From contig DDEX01000051.1 in the NCBI GenBank assembly GCA_002336845.1, positions 93,172-157,171 on the forward strand: 64,000 bases of DNA, read 5' to 3'. Position numbers and translations under genes: made by a program. Source of the DNA: Rhodobacteraceae bacterium UBA1943 (GTDB lineage: Bacteria; Pseudomonadota; Alphaproteobacteria; Rhodobacterales; Rhodobacteraceae). Numbering within the stretch: position 1 is the stretch's first letter; each line of letters opens with the position of its first letter. The notes under the pieces are model-generated. The model worked only from the letters and a program-made list of their open reading frames with translations, ran no database searches and was not told where the DNA came from. Positions 42,633 through 51,471 of this stretch are shown one piece after another.

Positions 42633-45176
42633 TCAGAACAGGTCAAGCAACCGCTTCAGATAGTCGCGTTCGCCCTCGGGGCGAGATTGCTCGCCTGACC
42701 GGCGGCGTATTTCGTCCAGCAGTTCCTGCGCGCGGCGATAGACATCCTTGCCCTCGGGCAGGTTGTTGTCGGAACCGATGCGATAGCCATTGCCGGTCTG
42801 GCGGCCCAAGGGGTCGCGGCCATTGAGCGGGCCGTCCTGCGGATCGGCCTGCCCCAGACGCTCGGACCCGCCCTCTTGCCGGTTTTCCTGCGCCAGCGCC
42901 TCGCCAAAATTGCGCAGCCCTTCGCGCAGAGCGTCCATCGCCTCGGCCTGCCGGTCCAGCGCGCCGGACAGGTCGCCGTCGCGCAGCGCGCGTTCGGCCT
43001 GCTCCATGGCGCGACCAGCGTCGTCAAGCTGCTGACGTCCGGCTTCGCCCTGCTCGGTGCCCGCACCGGGCAACTTGCCCTCGGCCTGCAAGCGTTCGAT
43101 CTCGCGGCGCAACTCGCCCTGCCGGTCTTCAAGGCTTTGGCCCGAAGTGCCGCCCTGCCCACCCTCTTGCCGATCGCCCTGCTGGCCCGGTCGCGGAGCA
43201 TTGGACGGATCGTCGCCCGGCTGCTCGCCAGATTGGTCACCCCGCTGACCGCGCTGCATGTCGCGGAAGGCATCGTCCGACAGACCCTGCTGGCCGCGCA
43301 GGGTCTTGCCCAGATCACGCATCGCCTGCTGGCCGGGGCCGCCCTGACCTGCTCCCCCCTGCCCGTCGGCCAGTTGCATGTTTTCCATGAACTGGCGCAA
43401 CTGCTCCATCAGCTCGGCCGCCTCCGCGGTTTTGCCCTCTTCCATCAGCTTTTGCAGCTTGTCGAGCATCTGCTGAAGCTGGTCCTGGCTCATCTCGATC
43501 CTGGGGCCATCATTCTGCGAGGTCTGATCGCCGCCCTTGCGCTTCTGATCCTCGGCCAGCTTTTTCATGTAATCGTTCAGGGCCTGGCGCATTTCATCCA
43601 TCAGGCCCTGGATTTCCTCGGGCGAGGCACCGTTGCGGATCGCTTCGTCCAACCGGTCCTGCGCGCGCTTCAGCCGTTCCTTGGCCGATTGCAAATCGCC
43701 CTCCTCGACCAGCAGGGCAATCTGCCACAGCTCTTCGGCCACCTCGTCACGGATCGCCGGGGTAAGGTTGGTGGCATTCGCCTCAAGCCGTTTCATCGCC
43801 ACGCGCAGCCGCAGAAAGGCGCGTTCGTTGCGGATGAAGCCTTCCGGCGCAAAGGTGATCGCACGCAGGATCTGCACGGCACGAGGGGCATTGCCGCGGC
43901 TCCACAGTATATCTCGGCGCATTTCGATCAGGGCGGCGGCGAAAGGGTCAAAGAACCGCTTGCCCGGCAGGGTGACCTTGACCGGAGGGGTCGTGCCGGT
44001 CTGGCCCGCCGCATCGCTGACGGCGAAGGTCAGGGTGACAGGCTGGTTGGCGAGGATTGATTTGGACAGGTCGTCCACCAGTTCCTGCGTGAACTCTGTC
44101 CGCTTGCCGCGCAGGGGCAAAGGCAGGTCCAGCGTGACTGGCGTCACATCCTGCGGATCGGCCGCAAGGCCATAGCGGCGATCAACCGCTTCGAGGTCGA
44201 GGGCGATGGTCACCTGACCTTTGGTCACACCGTAATCGTCCTTGGCCGAGAACCCCTGCTTGAAGCGGCCATCGGCGGTGCGGCCGATCTGGCCCACGAC
44301 CGAAACCTGAGGGGCCGTATCGGGGATCAGCGTCACATCCCAGGCCCGCCCGCCCGAGCCTGCGATTTCCAACCTGCCAGCGCGGGTGATGGTGAATTCC
44401 TGTTTCGCCTCGGAGGCAGGGGGGGCATCGGTGCGTGCCGAGACGGTCTCGTTCAGGATCAGGCTGCCCGGCTCGCCATAAAAGCGCAGTTGCACACGGG
44501 TGCCTGCGGGCAGGGCCAGATCGTTGCCCTTCTGGTCGTTGAGGTAAAGCGCGGGCTTGCCGGTATAGGGCGGCGGCTGGACCCAGCCTTCCCATGTCGG
44601 GCCAGCAGCAGCGGCCTGCGCGCCACCGGGGGCCAAGGCGGAAACCGACGTCAGCCGCCAGAGCGAACCGAAAGCCAGCGCCATGATCAACGCGGTCAGG
44701 GCCATATAGCGCAAGGCGTAAGGGTCGCGGGAAGACAGCCGCAGGTCGGGGGCCACCGCCCGCGCACCTGCCACACGCTGGGCCATGCGTGCGCGGTGCG
44801 CCGCCCACAGCGCCTGCGAGGCCGGGTCGTTCAGGCCCAATGCCTGCGTGTCATTCAGCGCAGCCAGCGGCTGGCCGGGCAGGCGGGCATCGATTCGCGC
44901 CAGCGCCTCGGCCCGAAAGGGTTTTCGGAACTGCCGCCAGCCGCGCACCCCCAGCCAGACAAGCCCGAGGATCAGCGTGACCGAAGCGAACCAGAACAGA
45001 TCAAGCGGCAGATGGTCCTGCACCCCAAAGGCAAGGAAGGCAAGCACCGCAAGCGCCAAAGACCACAGCGGCCAGAACGCACGGCACAGCCGTTCGGCCC
45101 AAAGCCCCGCCAGCGTCAGCCGCAAGGGGGTTTCGAGCCGTTTAAGAAGTGCCGGGGCCGTATCTTGCCGCGTCAT
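42633..45176 (-). CDS. TIGR02302 family (DUF4175) membrane protein
   Basis: 847 aa. Two N-terminal membrane segments (near residues 30-75) and another near 155-175 are followed by a large periplasmic or cytoplasmic region. The C-terminal third is strongly low-complexity, rich in Gln, Gly, Glu and Arg with many GQ and RE steps and long helical stretches (ELMEQLRQFMENMQ). Its function is unknown; the family is conserved in Alphaproteobacteria next to lysA. It ends just before the lysA-argH block on the same strand and is probably co-transcribed with lysA (34-bp gap). Confidence 0.9.
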   Translation of the reverse strand: MTRQDTAPALLKRLETPLRLTLAGLWAERLCRAFWPLWSLALAVLAFLAFGVQDHLPLDLFWFASVTLILGLVWLGVRGWRQFRKPFRAEALARIDARLPGQPLAALNDTQALGLNDPASQALWAAHRARMAQRVAGARAVAPDLRLSSRDPYALRYMALTALIMALAFGSLWRLTSVSALAPGGAQAAAAGPTWEGWVQPPPYTGKPALYLNDQKGNDLALPAGTRVQLRFYGEPGSLILNETVSARTDAPPASEAKQEFTITRAGRLEIAGSGGRAWDVTLIPDTAPQVSVVGQIGRTADGRFKQGFSAKDDYGVTKGQVTIALDLEAVDRRYGLAADPQDVTPVTLDLPLPLRGKRTEFTQELVDDLSKSILANQPVTLTFAVSDAAGQTGTTPPVKVTLPGKRFFDPFAAALIEMRRDILWSRGNAPRAVQILRAITFAPEGFIRNERAFLRLRVAMKRLEANATNLTPAIRDEVAEELWQIALLVEEGDLQSAKERLKRAQDRLDEAIRNGASPEEIQGLMDEMRQALNDYMKKLAEDQKRKGGDQTSQNDGPRIEMSQDQLQQMLDKLQKLMEEGKTAEAAELMEQLRQFMENMQLADGQGGAGQGGPGQQAMRDLGKTLRGQQGLSDDAFRDMQRGQRGDQSGEQPGDDPSNAPRPGQQGDRQEGGQGGTSGQSLEDRQGELRREIERLQAEGKLPGAGTEQGEAGRQQLDDAGRAMEQAERALRDGDLSGALDRQAEAMDALREGLRNFGEALAQENRQEGGSERLGQADPQDGPLNGRDPLGRQTGNGYRIGSDNNLPEGKDVYRRAQELLDEIRRRSGEQSRPEGERDYLKRLLDLF

Positions 45177-45210
45177 ACCCCCTCTTTCGGGTCAAATCCT
45201 TGATGGCCTG

Positions 45211-46476
45211 TCACAGCCATTCGGGAATGCTATCGCGCTTCAGGATTTCGTCATAGCTGGGGCGGGCACGGATGACGGCGAAGTGATCCCCCTTCACCAG
45301 CACCTCAGGAATGAGTGGGCGGGTATTGTACTCGCTGGACATGACCGCGCCATAGGCGCCCGCCGACCGGAAGGCGACCAGATCGCCCTCTGCCAGCAGC
45401 GGCAGGTCGCGCGCCTTGGCAAAGGTGTCCCCCGTCTCGCAGACCGGACCCACGATGTCATAGGGCTGTGTCGGGGTGCCGGCCGGTACCTCGACCACGG
45501 GAATGATGTCGTGATGGGCACCATACATCGAGGGGCGCACCAGGTCGTTCATCGCGGCGTCAAGGATCAGGAAATCGCGGTCCTCGCCGTTTTTCACATA
45601 GATCACGCCCGCAACCATCAGGCCAGAGTTGCCGGAAATCAGCCGACCGGGCTCGATCTCGATCTCAACCTCCAGATCGCCCAGCGTGCGCTTGATCATC
45701 GCGCCGTAATCGGTAGGCAGGGGTGGCGCCTCGTTAGACCGCGTGTAGGGAATACCCAGGCCGCCGCCTAGATCCAGCCGGGTGATCGTATGACCTTCGG
45801 CCCGCAGTTGCCGCGTCAGGTCGGCAACCTTCTTGAAGGCCAGCTCAAACGGTTCCAGATCGGTCAACTGGCTGCCGATATGCACGTCGATGCCCACCAC
45901 CTTCAGCCCAGGCAGGCGGGCGATTTCGGCATAGACGGCACTGGCGCGCTCGATCGGGATGCCGAACTTGTTTTCCTTCTTGCCGGTGGCGATTTTCTCG
46001 TGGGTCTTGGCGTCCACGTCCGGGTTCACCCGCACCGCAACCGGGGCAACCACCCCCAATTCGGTCGCCACCTGCGACAGGGCGCGCATTTCGGGTTCGG
46101 ATTCCAGGTTGAACTGGCGGATGCCACCCGTCAGGGCCAGCCGCATTTCCTCGCGCGTCTTGCCGACACCGGAAAAGACGATCCGGTCGCCCGGCACACC
46201 CGCCGCCTTGGCCCGCAGGTATTCGCCGCCCGAGACCACATCCATCCCCGCGCCCAGATCGCCCAGCAGTTTCAGCACGGCAACGTTCGACAGCGACTTG
46301 ATGGCAAAGCACACCAGATGCGGCAGGGGCGACAGCGCCTCGGTGAACAGGCGGTAATGCCGGGTCAGCGTGGCGGCGGAATAAACGTAGAACGGGCTTC
46401 CGACAGCAGCGGCAATTTCCGGCACGGCCACATCCTCGGCATGAAGGATGCCGTTCTTGTAAAGGAAATGGTCCAT
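45211..46476 (-). CDS. lysA: Diaminopimelate decarboxylase
   Basis: 421-aa PLP enzyme for the last step of lysine synthesis, meso-diaminopimelate to L-lysine plus CO2. The PLP lysine is in VCFAIKSLSN near residue 60, HIGSQLTDLEPF and LDLGGGLGIPY form the phosphate-binding loop, and GPVCETGDTFA holds the active-site Cys from the partner subunit. GGAGG precedes the ATG at 46476. The order argH, two tiny lipoproteins, lysA, TIGR02302 on one strand is characteristic of Rhodobacteraceae. Confidence 0.96.
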   Translation of the reverse strand: MDHFLYKNGILHAEDVAVPEIAAAVGSPFYVYSAATLTRHYRLFTEALSPLPHLVCFAIKSLSNVAVLKLLGDLGAGMDVVSGGEYLRAKAAGVPGDRIVFSGVGKTREEMRLALTGGIRQFNLESEPEMRALSQVATELGVVAPVAVRVNPDVDAKTHEKIATGKKENKFGIPIERASAVYAEIARLPGLKVVGIDVHIGSQLTDLEPFELAFKKVADLTRQLRAEGHTITRLDLGGGLGIPYTRSNEAPPLPTDYGAMIKRTLGDLEVEIEIEPGRLISGNSGLMVAGVIYVKNGEDRDFLILDAAMNDLVRPSMYGAHHDIIPVVEVPAGTPTQPYDIVGPVCETGDTFAKARDLPLLAEGDLVAFRSAGAYGAVMSSEYNTRPLIPEVLVKGDHFAVIRARPSYDEILKRDSIPEWL

Positions 46477-46573
46477 CGGTTGCCTCCGCGCGGTTAGGGC
46501 CGGGTATAGCACGCCCTGCGCCGGGGGCAACGCAAGTGGCCAGAGCGGAAAGGGATTTCCCGGGGTCTGCGGT

Positions 46574-46705
46574 CTATTTGACCACCACACCCACTGCGGC
46601 CTCGCCCGAGATCGAGACGCCGGGCCTGGGTGCCGGTTTAGTAGGCGCGCCGTCGGCGCCGCAGGCGGCAACGGCAAGCAAGGCAAGAAGTGCAATGGCG
46701 CGCAT
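46574..46705 (-). CDS. Micro-lipoprotein (43 aa)
   Basis: A tiny secreted lipoprotein. The signal peptide RAIALLALLAVAAC ends in a lipobox with Cys15, leaving a 29-residue mature peptide (GADGAPTKPAPRPG, then VSISGEAAVGVVVK). GAGG lies before the ATG at 46705. It resembles its upstream neighbour in signal peptide and in a Gly-Val-Ser stretch, so the two may be duplicates. Similar small lipoproteins are found at this place (between argH and lysA, LptM-like) in related bacteria and in enterobacteria, where LptM helps LPS-transport assembly. A shared role is only inference. Confidence 0.7.
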   Translation of the reverse strand: MRAIALLALLAVAACGADGAPTKPAPRPGVSISGEAAVGVVVK

Positions 46706-46713
46706 GGAAAACC

Positions 46714-46863
46714 TCAATAAGCGGAAACGGATGTGCGAACGCCGCCCACGGTGCCGGAAACCACCGGAGAAACCGAGACACCGCCAGCACCCACACCGAA
46801 CCCCACCCCAAGACTGGGGTTGGAACAGGCGGCAAGGGCCAGAAGGGCGATCAGGGCGCGCAT
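46714..46863 (-). CDS. Micro-lipoprotein (49 aa)
   Basis: Starts RALIALLALAAC with the lipobox Cys at residue 13; the mature 37 residues are Gly/Val/Ser-rich (GVGFGVGAGGVSVSPVVSG) and uncharged apart from one Arg. The stop lies eight bases before the start of the other micro-lipoprotein and the start is 14 bases after argH. The ribosome site is weak, so it may be coupled to argH translation. No family was recognised other than the general LptM-like size and position. Confidence 0.65.
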   Translation of the reverse strand: MRALIALLALAACSNPSLGVGFGVGAGGVSVSPVVSGTVGGVRTSVSAY

Positions 46864-46877
46864 GGAGCCACGTTGCC

Positions 46878-48281
46878 TTAGGCCAGCGCGGCCTTCCAGC
46901 GGGCGACTTGTTCGGCCACGCGCTCGGGCGAAGTTCCGCCGTAAGAGGTGCGGCTGCGCACGGAATTCTGCACGCCAAGCACCGAATAGACATCCTGCGT
47001 AATACCCGCGTGAACGGCTGTCATCTCCTGAATAGACAGGTCAGGCAGATCGCAACCCTTCTTCTCGGCCAGCGCCACCAGCGCGCCGGTGACGTGGTGT
47101 GCCTCTCGGAACGGAAGGTTCAGGTTTTTCACCAACCAGTCGGCAAGGTCGGTGGCGGTGGAAAAGCCGCTGGCGGCGGCGGCTTCGAGCACCGGACGGT
47201 TCGCCGCCATATCGCTGACCATGCCGGTCATCGCGGCAAGGCCCAGCATCAAGTTGTCGGCGGCGTCGAAGACCTGCTCCTTGTCTTCCTGCATGTCCTT
47301 GGAATAGGTCAGCGCCAGGCCCTTCATGATGGTGAACAGGGCCACCGTCGCCCCCAGAATCCGCCCCAGTTTCGCACGCAGCAGCTCCGCCGCATCGGGG
47401 TTCTTTTTCTGCGGCATGATGCTAGACCCGGTGGTCCATTTATCCGACAGGCGGACAAAGCGGAATTGCGCGCTGGACCAGATCACCAGTTCCTCGGCGA
47501 AACGGCTCAGGTGCATGGCGCAAATGCTGCTGGCCGACAGGAACTCCAGAGCGAAATCGCGGTCACTGACGGAATCAAGGCTGTTCGCCGTGGGCCGGTC
47601 GAACCCAAGCGCCTGCGCCGTGGCGAAGCGGTCGATGGGAAAGCTGGTCCCCGCCAGCGCCGCCGCGCCCAGCGGGCATTCGTTCATCCGCCGCCGCGCA
47701 TCCTGAAACCGGCTCCGGTCACGGGCGAACATCTCGACATAGGCCATCATGTGATGACCCCAGGTAACGGGCTGGGCGGTCTGCAAATGGGTAAAGCCGG
47801 GCATCACCCAATCCACCCCCGCCTCGGCCTGCGCCAGAAACGCGCGCATCAGCGCCTCCACCCCCGCAATCGCGGCATCGCACTGGTCGCGCACCCAAAG
47901 GCGGAAATCGACCGCCACCTGATCGTTCCGGCTGCGCCCGGTGTGCAGGCGCTTGCCCGGCTCGCCGATGATCTCGGTCAGGCGGGATTCGACGTTCAGG
48001 TGAATGTCTTCCAGCGCCGTCGAAAAGGTGAACTTCCCGCCCTCGATCTCTGACAAGACCGTGAGCAGCCCTTCCCCGATGGCCGCTGCATCGCTATCGC
48101 TCAGGATACCCTGTGCCGCCAGCATCGCGGCATGGGCGCGCGAGCCTGCAATATCCTGCGCGTAAAGCCGCTGGTCGAACCCGATCGAGGCGTTGATCGC
48201 CGTCATGATCGCATCCGGCCCTTCGGCGAAACGCCCGCCCCACATGGTGTTGGCGGCCTGGGATTTGGCGGAATCGGTCAT
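46878..48281 (-). CDS. argH: Argininosuccinate lyase
   Basis: 467-aa tetrameric lyase of the fumarase/aspartase superfamily that splits argininosuccinate to arginine and fumarate. NTMWGGRFAEGPDAIM is the canonical N-terminus. HTGRSRNDQVAVDFRLW holds the substrate-binding residues, GFTHLQTAQPVTWGHH contains the catalytic His, and the signature loop GSSIMPQKKNPDAAELLRAK carries the catalytic Ser. Length is standard. It is divergent from the TlpA-like gene across a 19-bp gap, so their promoters overlap. Confidence 0.96.
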   Translation of the reverse strand: MTDSAKSQAANTMWGGRFAEGPDAIMTAINASIGFDQRLYAQDIAGSRAHAAMLAAQGILSDSDAAAIGEGLLTVLSEIEGGKFTFSTALEDIHLNVESRLTEIIGEPGKRLHTGRSRNDQVAVDFRLWVRDQCDAAIAGVEALMRAFLAQAEAGVDWVMPGFTHLQTAQPVTWGHHMMAYVEMFARDRSRFQDARRRMNECPLGAAALAGTSFPIDRFATAQALGFDRPTANSLDSVSDRDFALEFLSASSICAMHLSRFAEELVIWSSAQFRFVRLSDKWTTGSSIMPQKKNPDAAELLRAKLGRILGATVALFTIMKGLALTYSKDMQEDKEQVFDAADNLMLGLAAMTGMVSDMAANRPVLEAAAASGFSTATDLADWLVKNLNLPFREAHHVTGALVALAEKKGCDLPDLSIQEMTAVHAGITQDVYSVLGVQNSVRSRTSYGGTSPERVAEQVARWKAALA

Positions 48282-48300
48282 CGGATGCCTCGGAGGGGAT

Positions 48301-48843
48301 ATGCGGAAACTGGTCTTGGCGGCTCTTTATACGGCCTTTGTGCTTGGCGCAAACCCGGCGGCAGCGGTTGACCTGACACCCCTTCTGACGGGCGAGATGG
48401 AAAAGCTGGTGCCAGGCACGGAACCCATTGCCCTGCCCGAAGCATCCCTGACCAAGGGCGACGGCACGGAAACCACATTGGCCGATTACAAGGGCAAATG
48501 GATGGTCCTGAACTTCTGGGCCACCTGGTGCGCGCCCTGCCGACGCGAGATGCCCTCGCTTGACCGCTTGCAGGCGGCGATGCCAGAGATTGCCGTGGTT
48601 CCCGTGGCGGCGGGCCGCAACGACCCCGAGCGGATCGACAAGTTCTATGCCGAAGCTGGGGTCAAGGCGCTCCCGGTCCTGCGCGACCCCAAATCCCAGC
48701 TTGCCCGCCCGATGGGGGTTCTGGGCCTGCCGGTCACAGTGATCGTCAACCCCGAGGGGCAAGAGGTCGCCCGCCTGATCGGCGGCGCCGAATGGGACAG
48801 CCCAGAGGCGCTTGCCGTGCTGAAAGCCCTGACGGCTCCCTGA
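48301..48843 (+). CDS. TlpA-like thioredoxin-family protein
   Basis: 180-aa periplasmic thiol-disulfide protein. A signal peptide (LVLAALYTAFVLGANPAAA) precedes a thioredoxin fold with the active site FWATWCAPCRREMPSLD (C-x-P-C near residue 80) and the cis-Pro in LGLPVTVIV. It resembles TlpA/ResA proteins that reduce cytochrome c or the CuA centre of cytochrome oxidase, but the partner is not shown. GGAGGGGAT directly precedes the ATG at 48301. It is divergent from argH. Confidence 0.9.
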   Translation: MRKLVLAALYTAFVLGANPAAAVDLTPLLTGEMEKLVPGTEPIALPEASLTKGDGTETTLADYKGKWMVLNFWATWCAPCRREMPSLDRLQAAMPEIAVVPVAAGRNDPERIDKFYAEAGVKALPVLRDPKSQLARPMGVLGLPVTVIVNPEGQEVARLIGGAEWDSPEALAVLKALTAP

Positions 48844-48846
48844 CAT

Positions 48847-48937
48847 CATCTGTTCATAAATATCCTCGGGGTAAGACCATTGTGTTCGCCATTGGTTCTT
48901 GAACCAATGGTCTTTGGGGGGCAGACGGCCCCCCACC
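48847..48937. repeat. Intergenic repeat, copy 3, interrupted by a palindrome
   Basis: CATCTGTTCATAAATATCCT (48847-48866) and the GGGGGGC/GGCCCCCC hairpin (48916-48934) are the two halves of the repeat. Between them lies CCATTGGTTC-TT-GAACCAATGG (48889-48910), a 10-bp perfect palindrome, plus a second AGACCATTG (48874-48882) that can pair with CAATGGTCT (48905-48913). It separates the TlpA-like gene from pheS. Confidence 0.7.
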
Positions 48938-48990
48938 CTTGCAAAACGGCACCACGCCCGCTAGCACGTCGCCAACCTCAGGAGGCGCAT

Positions 48991-50073
48991 ATGGACGGGC
49001 TCGACACCCTCAAGGCCAAGTATCTGACCGCCGTTGCCGCTGCGGGTGGCGAAGCCGCGCTGGAAGATCTGCGTGTGGCCGCCCTTGGCAAGAAGGGCGA
49101 GATTTCGGCCCTTATGGCCACCCTTGGCAAGATGGAGCCTGAGGCGCGCAAGGCCGCAGGCGCCAGCCTGAACCTGCTGAAAGACGAAATCGACGCCGCC
49201 CTTCGCGCCAAGAAATCGGCGCTGGCCGATGCTGCGCTGGATGAACGGCTGCGGTCGGAATGGCTGGATGTCACCCTGCCCGGCCGGCCGCGCCGTCAGG
49301 GCACGATCCATCCTGTTTCGCAGGTGATGGAAGAGCTGACGGCGATCTTTGCCGATATGGGGTTCTCGGTCGCCGAAGGGCCGCAGGTCGAATCCGACTG
49401 GTATAACTTCGACGCGCTGAACATTCCGCCGGAACACCCTGCACGACAAGAGCATGACACGTTCTTCATGCACCGCGCAGAAGGCGACACCCGCCCACCC
49501 CATGTGCTGCGCACCCATACCAGCCCGGTGCAGATTCGCGCCATGATGGATCAGGGCGCGCCGATCCGCGTGATCGCGCCGGGCCGGGTTTACCGGATGG
49601 ACATGGACCAGACCCATGCGCCGATGTTCCATCAGGTCGAGGGGCTGGCGATCGACCGCGACATTTCGATGGCAAACCTGAAATGGACGCTGGAAGAATT
49701 CTGCCGCGCCTTCTTTGAGGTGCCTTCGGTCGAACTGCGCTTCCGCGCCAGCCACTTCCCCTTCACCGAGCCTTCGGCAGAGGTGGACATCCGCTGTTCG
49801 TGGAAAGACGGGCAGTTAAAGATCGGCGAAGGCGATAGCTGGCTGGAAATCCTCGGCTCGGGCATGGTTCACCCCAAGGTGCTGACGGCGGCAGGGGTTG
49901 ACCCGGCCGAGTGGCAGGGCTTTGCCTTCGGCATGGGCATCGACCGGATCGCCATGCTGAAATACGGCATCCCCGACCTGCGGGCGTTCTTTGAAAGCGA
50001 CCTGCGCTGGCTGCGCCATTACGGGTTCTCGGCGCTGGACATGCCAACGCTGCCGGGCGGCTTGTCGCGCTAA
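48991..50073 (+). CDS. pheS: Phenylalanine--tRNA ligase subunit alpha
   Basis: 360-aa catalytic subunit of the alpha2beta2 class II enzyme. The N-terminal helical coiled coil (residues 1-85) binds tRNA. Motif 1 lies at HPVSQVMEELTAIFADMGF, motif 2 at VYRMDMDQTHAPMFHQVEG, and motif 3 at GFAFGMGIDRIAMLKYGI. AGGAGG lies before the ATG at 48991. pheT is not adjacent: the next gene converges, so the beta subunit is encoded elsewhere. Confidence 0.96.
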   Translation: MDGLDTLKAKYLTAVAAAGGEAALEDLRVAALGKKGEISALMATLGKMEPEARKAAGASLNLLKDEIDAALRAKKSALADAALDERLRSEWLDVTLPGRPRRQGTIHPVSQVMEELTAIFADMGFSVAEGPQVESDWYNFDALNIPPEHPARQEHDTFFMHRAEGDTRPPHVLRTHTSPVQIRAMMDQGAPIRVIAPGRVYRMDMDQTHAPMFHQVEGLAIDRDISMANLKWTLEEFCRAFFEVPSVELRFRASHFPFTEPSAEVDIRCSWKDGQLKIGEGDSWLEILGSGMVHPKVLTAAGVDPAEWQGFAFGMGIDRIAMLKYGIPDLRAFFESDLRWLRHYGFSALDMPTLPGGLSR

Positions 50074-50094
50074 AAGGTTTACCCGGTCAGGCGT

Positions 50095-50120
50095 AGGGTG
50101 CGTGCCAAGCGCGCACCCTT
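50095..50120. terminator. Terminator between pheS and the zinc-ribbon gene
   Basis: AGGGTGCG (50095-50102) pairs with CGCACCCT (50112-50119); with one G-U pair the stem continues to a three-base loop CAA. It lies 22 bases after the pheS stop and serves both converging genes. Confidence 0.75.
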
Positions 50121-50126
50121 TGGCCA

Positions 50127-50426
50127 TCAGAAATCGAACAGATCGCCCAGAAAACTCTCGCGGCGCTTTTTCTTGTGACCGTGGCGATAATCGTCGTCTT
50201 CGTCATCCCGATAGCGGCGCGGCTCTTCCCGGTGCTGCGCGCGGCCGGGTTCGGGCTGATAGACCGGGGCCACATCTCGGACGGGCGCAGCAGCGCCTGC
50301 CCGCTCGATGATCTTGTCCAGCTCCCCACGGTCCAGCCAGACGCCCCGGCATTTCGGGCAATAATCGATCTCGACCCCGTTGCGGTCGGCCATGACAAGG
50401 GTTTCACCATCGGTTGGGCAGCGCAT
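50127..50426 (-). CDS. TFIIB-type zinc-ribbon protein
   Basis: 99-aa protein. A zf-TFIIB domain with two CxxC-like pairs (RCPTDGETLVM and DYCPKCRGVWLDRGELDKII) fills the first 50 residues. The rest is charged and probably disordered, with an acidic patch (YRDDEDDDY) and a basic run (HGHKKKRRES) before LGDLFDF. The function is unknown; members are widespread in Proteobacteria. GGAG lies before the ATG at 50426. It converges with pheS. Confidence 0.88.
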   Translation of the reverse strand: MRCPTDGETLVMADRNGVEIDYCPKCRGVWLDRGELDKIIERAGAAAPVRDVAPVYQPEPGRAQHREEPRRYRDDEDDDYRHGHKKKRRESFLGDLFDF

Positions 50427-50548
50427 CGTTTTCTCCGCTTTGTGACTTTTTGCAGATGGGGTGCGTGCGGGAATGCACAAGGTGGCCAGATTGTCGCGCG
50501 GCGGTATCGTGCTTAGGTTCTGACTGATACACCCCGAAAGGACGCCTG

Positions 50549-51397
50549 ATGAACACCCCCTATGTGCCGCCCAAGGTCTGGACCTGGGACAAGGAAAACG
50601 GCGGCCAGTTCGCCTCGACCAACCGGCCCATCGCCGGGGCCACGCATGATGCCCCCCTGCCGCGCGGGCAGCACGGGTTCCAGTTGCATTCGCTGGCCAC
50701 GCCCAATGGCGTCAAGGTCACCATCATGTTCGAAGAACTGCTGGAAGCGGGCCATACCGGCGCGGAATATGACGCCTGGCCAATCAACATTGGCAAGGGC
50801 GATCAGTTCGGGTCGGGCTTTGTCGAGGTGAACCCGAATTCCAAGATCCCCGCGCTGTGGGATTACACCGGCGACAAACCCCTTCGTTTGTTTGAAAGCG
50901 GCTCGATCCTGGTGCATCTGGCCGAGAAATTCGGGGCTTTCCTGCCCAAATCGGGACCGGAACGCACCGAGGTGTTGAACTGGTTGTTCTGGCAGATGGG
51001 CTCGGCGCCCTTCGTCGGCGGCGGTTTTGGTCATTTCTACGCCTATGCGCCGGAGAAATACGAGTACCCGATCAACCGCTATGCGATGGAAACCAAGCGC
51101 CAGCTTGATGTGCTGGACCGCCTGCTGGCGACGCGGCCCTATATCGCGGGCGACGAATATACCATCGCCGATATGGCGATCTGGCCATGGTATGGTGGGT
51201 TGGTCTTGGGACGCGCTTATAATGCGGCGGAATTCCTGGATGCCAAATCCTACAAGAACGTGCTGGCTTGGGCCGAAAAGATCGACGCCCGCCCGGCCGT
51301 GAAGCGCGGCCGCATGGTCAACCGCCTGCAGGGCGAAGCGCATGAACAGGTGAAAGAGCGCCATTCGGCTGCCGATTTCGCAGGCAAGTGGATCTGA
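50549..51397 (+). CDS. yghU: Glutathione S-transferase, YghU type
   Basis: 282-aa cytosolic member of the YfcG/YghU nu-class GST group, with glutathione disulfide reductase activity in E. coli relatives. PYVPPKVWTWDKENGG is the typical N-terminal extension, then the thioredoxin-like half (LHSLATPNGVKVTIMFEEL; FVEVNPNSKIPALWD; LFESGSILVHLAEK), and the helical half (YTIADMAIWPW). E. coli YghU has 288 aa. AAGGACG precedes the ATG at 50549. A perfect terminator follows six bases after the stop. Confidence 0.93.
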   Translation: MNTPYVPPKVWTWDKENGGQFASTNRPIAGATHDAPLPRGQHGFQLHSLATPNGVKVTIMFEELLEAGHTGAEYDAWPINIGKGDQFGSGFVEVNPNSKIPALWDYTGDKPLRLFESGSILVHLAEKFGAFLPKSGPERTEVLNWLFWQMGSAPFVGGGFGHFYAYAPEKYEYPINRYAMETKRQLDVLDRLLATRPYIAGDEYTIADMAIWPWYGGLVLGRAYNAAEFLDAKSYKNVLAWAEKIDARPAVKRGRMVNRLQGEAHEQVKERHSAADFAGKWI

Positions 51398-51402
51398 GTC
51401 TT

Positions 51403-51429
51403 GCGGGATGGGCAGACCGCCCATCCCGC
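51403..51429 (+). terminator. Terminator of yghU
   Basis: GCGGGATGGGC (51403-51413) pairs with GCCCATCCCGC (51419-51429), an 11-bp perfect stem with a five-base loop, followed by CGTTTA. It isolates yghU from creatinase. Confidence 0.8.
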
Positions 51430-51471
51430 CGTTTACAGCGGCGACATCAGCCGCTATTCTGCGTTTGAGCC

